Origin: a virus
Direction: 5' to 3' (one strand)
Virus record (IMG/VR): IMGVR_UViG_3300036770_005084
Coordinates: 1 to 64,000 of that record
Length of the DNA: 64,000 bases
In this document: in pieces, positions 11,386 through 20,200 of the stretch
How the letters are laid out: the number at the start of each line of letters is the position of its first letter
How positions within the stretch are numbered: position 1 is the first letter of the stretch
Program-made: the position numbers and the translations under genes
Notes under the pieces: model-generated
Database searches by the model: none
What the model was told of the DNA's origin: nothing
Seen by the model: the letters and a program-made list of their open reading frames with translations, nothing else

Positions 11386-11529
11386 ATGGCAAAACGTCCT
11401 TCCCTATCTGGCAATTTGATTGAGAGTCGTCCTAAGAAAACTCGTCAAGGTCGTTCACAATATACGAAACTATCTGCTTCTTCGAGGAATGGAGCACGTA
11501 AAAAGTATCGGGGACAAGGTAAAGGTTGA
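11386..11529 (+). CDS. Conserved small basic cyanophage protein, 47 aa
   Basis: The very basic 47-aa protein MAKRPSLSGNLIESRPKKT... ends in ARKKYRGQGKG. From memory, near-identical short proteins (MAKRPSL start, KKYRGQG end) are found throughout T4-like cyanophages, unassigned. The charge suggests binding to nucleic acid. It is directly followed by a strong terminator. Confidence 0.8.
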   Translation: MAKRPSLSGNLIESRPKKTRQGRSQYTKLSASSRNGARKKYRGQGKG

Positions 11530-11534
11530 ATATT

Positions 11535-11566
11535 AGAGAGGATTTCTACGAATCCTCTCTTTTTTT
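11535..11566 (+). terminator. Rho-independent terminator
   Basis: AGAGAGGATT (11535-11544) and AATCCTCTCT (11551-11560) form a perfect 10-bp stem with loop TCTACG, followed by a T-run to 11566. It ends the glycosyltransferase operon. Confidence 0.92.
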
Positions 11567-11723
11567 ATGCCGTTTCTCTATTATAAGTAATAAGGTACGC
11601 TTAGCTCTTTAAGAATCTTATGGAACCCAAGGAAGTGTAAATGGTTATAGATATATTGAAGATGCAGACTATTTAAGAAAGGGATTTTATATTAATTAAG
11701 GGATAGAAACCCCTTAAAAAGTT

Positions 11724-11743
11724 CTAATTCACCCTAGAATTAG
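11724..11743. other. Inverted repeat just before the 77-aa gene
   Basis: CTAATTC (11724-11730) and GAATTAG (11737-11743) are perfect complements around six bases, ending six bases before ATG 11749. In RNA it would cover the ribosome site region. Upstream, TTAAGG and CCTTAA form another weak stem. No gene is visible in 11567-11748. Confidence 0.5.
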
Positions 11744-11748
11744 TAAAA

Positions 11749-11982
11749 ATGACTAGAAAACCAACAGATAGAGACTCTTCTTACATGTATAGTATGTGGG
11801 GAACCACAAAATTAGTCACTGATCCAGAACCACAAGTGATTAAAGAAGTTATGTTTGATAATTTTAAATCACAATCTCATAATTTAATAATTCAATCAGA
11901 TCTTCATGAGAAAATTAGAAATGATGAAGACTATGATGACTGGGAATATGGTACTGAACCAATTTATGGAAAACCACAATAA
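11749..11982 (+). CDS. Hypothetical protein, 77 aa
   Basis: A polar, acidic 77-aa protein (MTRKPTDRDSSYMYSMWGT..., then DDWEYGTEPIYGKPQ at the end). It precedes gene 25 and may be co-transcribed with the baseplate block. From memory, short proteins at this position occur in related phages. No domain is recognised. Confidence 0.6.
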   Translation: MTRKPTDRDSSYMYSMWGTTKLVTDPEPQVIKEVMFDNFKSQSHNLIIQSDLHEKIRNDEDYDDWEYGTEPIYGKPQ

Positions 11983-11985
11983 ATA
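11978..11985 (+). promoter_or_regulatory. Late promoter candidate (AATAAATA) before gene 25
   Basis: AATAAATA lies 25 bases before the GTG start of gene 25 and overlaps the stop of the 77-aa gene. It matches T4 late consensus TATAAATA at seven of eight bases. In T4-like phages gp55 recognises this element. Confidence 0.5.
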
Positions 11986-12009
11986 AATTTATAGTCTAGT
12001 CGAACTAAA

Positions 12010-12420
12010 GTGCCATTAAAAGAATCTGATATATCTAAAGGGTTTAAGGATATTAGTTTGTCTTTTAGTAGACATCCTATAACAAATGATATTTCTGCAA
12101 TTTATAATGAAGATGCGATTAAAAAATCTGTCATGAATCTAGTTCGAACGAAATTAGGTGAAAGATTTTTTAATCCATTTATTGGATCCAATGTTGAAGC
12201 AATGCTTTTTGAATTATCAACACTTGGATTAGATGATGCAATTACTGAGGAGATTAGAACTACAATTATTAATTTTGAACCAAGAGTAGTTTTGAGAGAT
12301 ATATCAGTTAATGATAATTTTGATAATAATGAACTTTTTATTGAAGTTGTTTATGACATAGTGGGATTACCTACACCGACTCAAACATTATCTTTTGTAC
12401 TACAACCAACTAGATACTAA
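12010..12420 (+). CDS. gp25: gp25-like baseplate wedge protein
   Basis: The 136-aa protein is close to T4 gp25 (132 aa) in size. It contains the lysozyme-like gp25 core: RTKLGERFFNPFIGSNVEAM, then an acidic segment and a C-terminal beta part. gp25 bridges the baseplate wedge to the first sheath ring. The start codon is GTG with no clear Shine-Dalgarno; no ATG lies nearby in frame. It leads the baseplate operon and overlaps gene 6 by one base. Confidence 0.92.
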   Translation: MPLKESDISKGFKDISLSFSRHPITNDISAIYNEDAIKKSVMNLVRTKLGERFFNPFIGSNVEAMLFELSTLGLDDAITEEIRTTIINFEPRVVLRDISVNDNFDNNELFIEVVYDIVGLPTPTQTLSFVLQPTRY

Positions 12421-14297
12421 TGGCATTCACTCAATTTACAAATTTAGATTTCGATCTAGTTAAAGTTACTATAAAGGATTATTTAAGATCAAATTCTAAT
12501 TTTACAGATTTTGATTTTGAGGGATCTAATCTATCCGTTCTAATTGATATACTTGCATATAATACCTATATTGCGGCATATAATGCCAATATGGTAGCAA
12601 ATGAATCTTTTCTGGATAGTGCCACTATCAGAGAAAATGTAGTTTCTCTGGCAAGAAACATTGGATATGTACCACAATCTAGAAGATCATCAAGAGCAAG
12701 AATATCATTTTTCATATCAGATATACCAAATACAGTTACTACAGTGACTTTGAAAACTGGTATTGTTTGTGTAGGTAATTCTGATAATACCAGTTATATT
12801 TTTTCAACTCCAGAGGACATTACAGTTGGTGTTGAAAATGGAACGGCACTATTTGAGGATATTGAAGTAGTAGAAGGTTCTTTATTAACAAAATCATTTA
12901 CAGTTGATACATCTTTAGTTAATCAAAAATATATTTTACCAAACTCATATATAGATACCTCCACAATTAGAGTTAAGGTAAAATCAGTAAACGCAACAGA
13001 AAGTGAAGAATTCAAATATATTGATAATATTATTAATATTAATTCCAAGTCTGCAGTATTTTTACTCCAAGAAATATCTGATGAAAGGTATGAGGTATTT
13101 TTTGGAGACGATTTGTTTGGCAAAAAATTAACCCATAATGATCAAGTTAGTGTAACATATATTACTTCAAATGGTGAACGAGGTAATGGTGTCTCTAATT
13201 TTTCATTTTCAGGCATAGTATTAGGAAATAATAATTCTAATTTATCTTCAAAAGTATCATCTATTGTGACTCTAGAACCGTCTACAAACGGTTCTGAAAT
13301 ACAAAGCATAGATTCTATTAGATACTACTCCCCAAGACTGTATGCTTCCCAATATAGAGCAGTAACAGCATCAGATTATGAAGCACTATTACCTTCTGTA
13401 TATCCAAATGTAGAATCTGTTACTGCATATGGTGGAGAGGAGATATATCCACCAGAATATGGAACGGTATTCTTAGCAATTAAACCAAAGAATGCAGATT
13501 ATTTAACAGAATTTTCAAAAGAATCAATACTAACTTCATTAAAAAAATATTCTGTTGCTGGAATAAATTTAAAGATTGTTGATATTAATGTACTATATGT
13601 GGAACTAGAATCTACAGTTTATTATAATTCAAATTTAATTGATTCTCCTAGTAATTTAAGAACAAAGGTTATAGATTCACTAAATTCATATGCAAATTCA
13701 ACAGATTTGAATAAATTTGGAGGAAGATTTAAATATAGTAAAACTCTAAGTATTATCGATACTACTAGTGATTCAATAACATCAAATATAACAAGAGTTA
13801 AAATTAGAAGAAATTTAGGTGTTTTAAATCTACCTACAAATTATCTAATATGCTTTGAAAATAGATTTAACGTCAATTCATCTGGATATAATATTCGAAC
13901 AACTGGATTTAAAGTTTCTGGTAATCCTAATCTTGTTTATATTTCAGATATTCCAAATGAAGATCTTACTGTCGGAAAATTATTCTTATTTTCATTAGAT
14001 GGAAATGAAGTTAAAGTTGAAGTTAATAATGTAGGAAGTGTAGATTATATCACTGGTGAAATTAATATAGATAATATAACCGTAGTGTCAACTACTATTC
14101 CAAATAATATAATTGAAATTGAAGCAATTCCATATTCAAATGATGTAATTTCAAAGAAGTCAGTCTACTTAAAATTAGACACTGGAAAAAGTAAAATTAA
14201 TTTAGAACGTGATATTATCTCTTCGGGTGAAAATTCATCTGGAAGTAGATTCCTCCCACAGTCAAGTTATAAAACCGATTTAAAAGTAAGAATCTAA
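12420..14297 (+). CDS. gp6: gp6 baseplate wedge protein (baseplate J-like)
   Basis: The 625-aa protein compares with T4 gp6 at 660 aa. The N-terminal region has the family's ILAYNTYIAAYNANMVANES and NVVSLARNIGYVPQS signatures. A middle part has RAVTASDYEALLPSVYPNVESV, typical of baseplate J and gp6. gp6 forms the inner ring that connects wedges and triggers sheath contraction. It starts at an ATG overlapping the stop of gene 25 and is followed one base later by gene 7. Confidence 0.95.
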   Translation: MAFTQFTNLDFDLVKVTIKDYLRSNSNFTDFDFEGSNLSVLIDILAYNTYIAAYNANMVANESFLDSATIRENVVSLARNIGYVPQSRRSSRARISFFISDIPNTVTTVTLKTGIVCVGNSDNTSYIFSTPEDITVGVENGTALFEDIEVVEGSLLTKSFTVDTSLVNQKYILPNSYIDTSTIRVKVKSVNATESEEFKYIDNIININSKSAVFLLQEISDERYEVFFGDDLFGKKLTHNDQVSVTYITSNGERGNGVSNFSFSGIVLGNNNSNLSSKVSSIVTLEPSTNGSEIQSIDSIRYYSPRLYASQYRAVTASDYEALLPSVYPNVESVTAYGGEEIYPPEYGTVFLAIKPKNADYLTEFSKESILTSLKKYSVAGINLKIVDINVLYVELESTVYYNSNLIDSPSNLRTKVIDSLNSYANSTDLNKFGGRFKYSKTLSIIDTTSDSITSNITRVKIRRNLGVLNLPTNYLICFENRFNVNSSGYNIRTTGFKVSGNPNLVYISDIPNEDLTVGKLFLFSLDGNEVKVEVNNVGSVDYITGEINIDNITVVSTTIPNNIIEIEAIPYSNDVISKKSVYLKLDTGKSKINLERDIISSGENSSGSRFLPQSSYKTDLKVRI

Positions 14298-14298
14298 A

Positions 14299-17200
14299 AT
14301 GAACTCAGATAAAAAGTCAGTAAAAATTAGTGATATTATTGAATCTCAGATTCCAGAAGCAATAGCATCTGATAATCCACTATTTTCAGAGTTTCTGTCC
14401 CAATATTATAAATCTACTGAATATCAAGGTGCTCCCATTGACATTGTAGAAAATCTTACTCAGTATAAAAATGTAGATAGTTTTGATGCAAAGAATCTTA
14501 TAAAATCAACAAAACTGACAAAAGCAGTTTTAGTGTCAGATGATGATGATAATATTCACGTAGAGTCTACTTTAGGATGGCCTAGTGAATATGGATTGTT
14601 AAAAATTGATGATGAAATTATTACATATACTGGTATTACAACAAATACATTTACTGGTTGTATTCGAGGATTTAGTGGAATAGAGTCATTATCTGATGAT
14701 GAAAATCCCGGATATTTAAAATTTTCGTCATCAGAATATGCAGAACATTTGAATGGAAGTGAAGTATTCAATTTAAGCAATCTATTTTTAATAGAGTTGT
14801 TTGAAAAGACAAAATATCAATTTACTCCAGGATTTGAAGAACTTGATTTTGATTCGAAAATTAACAATCAAAATTTTATAAGCAATGCAAGATCTTTTTA
14901 CCAATCAAAAGGATCAAAAGAAGCATTTGATATTTTATTTAAAGTTTTATATGGAGAATCTCCACAAATATTAATACCAAGTGAAAGATTATTTACACCA
15001 TCTGATGATAAATGGATTGTTGTTGAAAGATTTATTGTTGAATTAGTAGAAGGAGATATTAATACTATTATCGGTCAGACCTTATATCAAGATGAGAATG
15101 AATCAAAAACCATTTTACCTGCAAATGGATCAATATACAGAGCATCTAAATTGCCATCTGGAGATAATTTATATTCAATAGATATCTTTTCTGGATATTC
15201 AAATAACTTAAATCCAAAAGGTGCTATCTATGGGGAATTTGTACCTACATCAAAAACATATTGTACACAAGAAATAAAAACCTCTAGTAATTCAATTACA
15301 GTTGTTTCTACCATTGGATTTGAACAATCTGGTTCATTAATAATTAATGGAATAGAAATAAAGTATGAAGATAAGACAAATACAGAATTTTTAAATTGCA
15401 CTGGCATAACAGAAGATATTAAGTATGGAGATATAATTTATACTAATAACTATGCTTATGCATATTCAAACAATTCTATAGATTCAATTGTAAAGGTAAG
15501 AATTTTAAATACTTTGTCTGATATAGATTTTTCCGATGAATATTTAATGCTTCCTGGAGATAATTTAAAAATTAGAAGTTTAGGAAACTCTAACACAAAT
15601 AGTTTTACAAAATCTCTATTATATAATGTTCCATCAATAATTTTTGTTGGAGAAGTTGTAGATGGCCTTTCACCAAAATCTTATGGAGTTGATAGGAACA
15701 ATGGTCAAGTAAGAACTAAATATCCACACTATCTCAAAAATAATGATTTAGTTGAAATTTATAGTGTAACTGAAAACAAGAAACTTGCAGAATCTTTAGT
15801 TTCAAATGTTTCAGAAATTACATTTACTATTAGTTTTGCAAATAATTTAAAACTAAATCATATAATTAAACTTAGAAGAATCCCAATAAAATCATCTTCT
15901 ACAAAATATTCATCAATAGATAAAAAATTTAATGTGAATATCCAGGATAGTTTTGAAGATCTGGATTACAATTATATTGCAGCAAATGGATTTCCAAATT
16001 TAAGTTTAAATCCAATTATAAAAGAATCTAAATTTATTATTTCCAATTCTATTACAGACACTTTAACAGCAAATCATAAGTTTTTAACTGGAGATCAGGT
16101 AACTGTAGAAGATTATAATGTAGAGTTTGTAAATCAACCAGGATTTACAAACAAATTAGGAATAACTACAGGATCGACTTATTTTGTAAAAAGAATTGAT
16201 AATACTAACATAAAACTTGCAGAATCTAGAATAAATTTAAAAAATGGAATATATATTGACTTTAAAGAATATGTAGATGAATTTTCAACTACAATTTCGG
16301 GATTTGTAAAAGAAATAACTCTGATTGATTCAAAATTATACAATAATGAATTTACAACAACTAAATTATTTAAAAAAATACCAAAAAATCCAAAATACGC
16401 AGAGAAAAAAGTAAAAACTTCCTCTGGTGCAGTAGGAATTTTTATAAATGGTGTTGAAATACAAAGTTATAAATCATTTGATAAATTATATAATGGTACT
16501 ATTGAATCTATAGATGTTTTAAATGGTGGAAATGATTATGATCTATTAAATCCTCCAAAATTTAGTGTGAATTATGTTTATAATAATCTACATTCATTTG
16601 TCCCGGAGATAGTTGGTGAGTTAAAATCTCTTGAGGTTAAAGATTCAGGATTTGATTACTTAGAAACTCCAACAATTTCTGTACTTGGTGGAAATTCCAC
16701 AGAGACAATTGTTGAAGTTAAAATGAAAAGGATTAGAAATGAAGTTGAATTTAATGCAGCAGATCCACAATCAGTTGTAACTCTTGACGAAGTTAATAAA
16801 TTTGTATTTGAAGATAACCATAAAATGAAAGTTGGAGATGCTGTAATCTATTACACTTATGGCAACTCTCCTATTGGAATTGGAACAGAAATTGCTGATG
16901 GGTTTTTAATTGACAATTCTGTGTATTACATAACAAATGTAGGAGCAGGAACATCATTTGAAATTGCGTCTACATATGAAGATGCTGTTACTGGACAAAA
17001 TATCATCAATTTAAGAACTAGAGGAAATGGATTGCAAAAATTTATTTCTGTGGATTATGTAAATGTGGTAGATGAAGCAAATATAGTAAAATCAAGTCCT
17101 TTTAGATATAAGAGTATTGCTTTTACATCAGATAATATTAATCCATATGATAATATTATTGAATATGAAAATCATGGATTTTTGGATGGGGAAGAAGTCA

Positions 17201-20200
17201 TTTATTCTCAATCTGGAGGATCAGCAATTTTAGATGATCAAACATATTATTATATTGTTAAAATTGATGATTCTAAATTTAGAGTATCTACAGAAAAGGA
17301 TGGATCTTCTTTAGTTTCATTTTTAGGATCTGGTTCAGACACAGTTCATTATATTTCATATTCTCCAATAAGAATAGAAATACGTGGAAAGGTAACTGAA
17401 TATGGAATTTCAAATATTGGGTATTCTGCCCAGATAGAACCTATAGTTAGAGGATCTATTGTAAGTGTTATCCCGGTTGTTACTGCAAATTACTCTTCTA
17501 ATATTTTAAATTATGAGAATTCTCCAATAATTAATACTCTGAAAGGGGAAAATGCTGCCATAGGACCAATTATAACTGATGGAAGTATATCTAGAGTTGT
17601 CATATTCAATGGAGGAAAGAATTATTATAATTCTTTAGAGATAAAAGTTACTGGAATTGGATATGGTGCTAAATTATTACCAGTAGTGCAAGATGGCATA
17701 CTGGTAGATGTTAAAGTAATAAGTCCTGGAATTGGGTACGATAATTTTACTACACTAACTCTAGTTGAAATTGGAAGTGGTGCTTCATTTAAAGCAAACT
17801 TAAAGAAATGGACAGTAAATGAGTTATCAAAATATAGCACATCAGAGTTGAATGCTGGAATTCTTTTAGGAGAAAACTATTACCCAAATACAAATAATTA
17901 TGGAATTTATAATTTAAATTCTAATTTTATCAATTTATTTGACATTAAATCAACAGAACATTCTCCAATAATTGGATGGGCATATGATGGATGTCCAATT
18001 TACGGACAATATGGATATAAAAATATAGATGGCAGTGGTGGTATTATTACTATGAAATCTAGTTATAAGAAGGTGAAAACTGCACCATCATTGATAGATT
18101 CTCCAAATATAGATTTCATAGAAGATTACCAATATGTAGAAGGATTGGGGGATCTTGATGAGCATAATGGTAGATATTGCATAACTCCAGAATATCCTGA
18201 TGGGGTATATGCATATTTTGCGACTAATATTTTTCCATTTTTTATTGGGGATACTTACTCATTTGATGTACCTTCGGAAAATTTTGATGCTGATTATAGT
18301 CAAAAACTAAATTTAAATAATTTAAAAGTAGTAAAGCATACTGCACCATATTATACAGAAGATTACGATAATTATTATGACTTTTTTGAATTTAAACCAT
18401 CAAATCAATTTGCCGATCTAATAGTAACTGAAACATCTTCTGGTGGTATAAGTAGACTAGAACTAATTGATTCTGGAAGCAACTATAAAATAGGTGATAA
18501 GATTAAATTTGATAATACTAAAACTGATGGTTTTGGTGCCCTCGGAGAAGTCGTATCTATTTCTGGAGTTTCAGTCAGTAGTATAACAACATATTCCGAA
18601 TCAATTCCTTCTCTTACATTTATTTCAAATGGAAATTTAATTACTGCAATATCTTCAAATGAGATCGCAGTAGAAAATGATAACTTTGTAAGTATAACAT
18701 CTATTTCAGATCCTAAGTACTCAGAGTTACTAGGATTGCAAAAAGCAATAATAATTGATTTTAGAGCAGAATTAAAAGAACCTTTAGAGACAGAGTTTCA
18801 AACTGGAATTACAACCTCAATATCAGTGACTACATCAATTTCAAATTTTAAAATTGGTTATAATTTTAAAATTGAGAATGAAGTGTTTACTGTAATTGGA
18901 TTAGATTATATTAATAATCGTGTAAATGTAAAGAGAGAACCTGGAGGTATTGCATATGGATCTGGGGCATTTATTAAAAATACTAAGAGTGAATTTTCAT
19001 TTGAGATAAAAAATAACTTAGATATTACAACAGATAATGACATTGCTTATTTTTATAGTAGTTCTGTTTCTATTGGAACAGATTCTGGTGTTGGAGTTGG
19101 AAATACTATAGTAATTAATCCACTTGGTCCTGGAAAATCTATATCAAAATATGTAAGGACTGCTGGAATATGGATTCCAAATCACAATTTTAAAACTGGT
19201 GATAAAGTTACATATACTGAAGCAAATAGTACTATAATTGCAGCAGTTAATGGGATTGGATCTCCAACAAACCTATCTGAGTTTTCTTCACTGTACATTG
19301 TTGATTTTGGGTCAGACATTATTGGATTGACAACAGTAAAATCAAATTCATTTAACCAATCAGACCTTTTATATTTTACAAATGAAGGAACTGGAAATTA
19401 TCATAAGTTATCTACCGATAGACAAGTTGTTACAGGATCTGCAGTATATTCTGAAACTATATTATCTACTGAGGATCCACATGGTCTTTCTATTGGAGAT
19501 TTAATAAATGTCAATGTTACTGTTGGATCTGAAGTTGAGTATATTGTTAGTTATAATTCAATAACTAAGAGATTGGTAATAGATTCTGAAAATAATCCAG
19601 AATTATTAGCATATAAAAACCAAACTATTAAATTTAATTTAACCTCAACAACATTATCAAAAACAAAATTCAAACTATATACCGATAGAAATTATATTAA
19701 TGAATATTATGGCAGTGGTTCAGGATTCGATGAAGTATATTACGAAGGTGACTATCTATATCTAAAGATAACAGACACAACACCAGATATTTTATATTAT
19801 AACATAGAATCTACTATTAAAACAGTTTATGAAGATATCTCAGTTAAAAATAACAATACGGTATTAGTTATACCAAGTAATTACAATATAATTTGTGGTG
19901 TAGTAACATATACAGAAAATGACTTCACAGTAAACCTAGAGGCATTACCGGAGTCCAATTCATATATTTCCGATGGAAATACTACTATTTCATATAATGT
20001 AATTAAATCCGATATTTCTGGTCCCGTATATGATGCTAGATTAATTTTAACTGGAAAAAATTATAAAAAACTCCCACCGATTGTTGGAATAGGATCGACC
20101 GGAATTAATTGTGAATTAATACCAGTTTCAGATAATATTGGAAAAATTGAATCTACAAAAATAATATCAAATTCTCCTTTCCCAGCAGATAAGACATTAA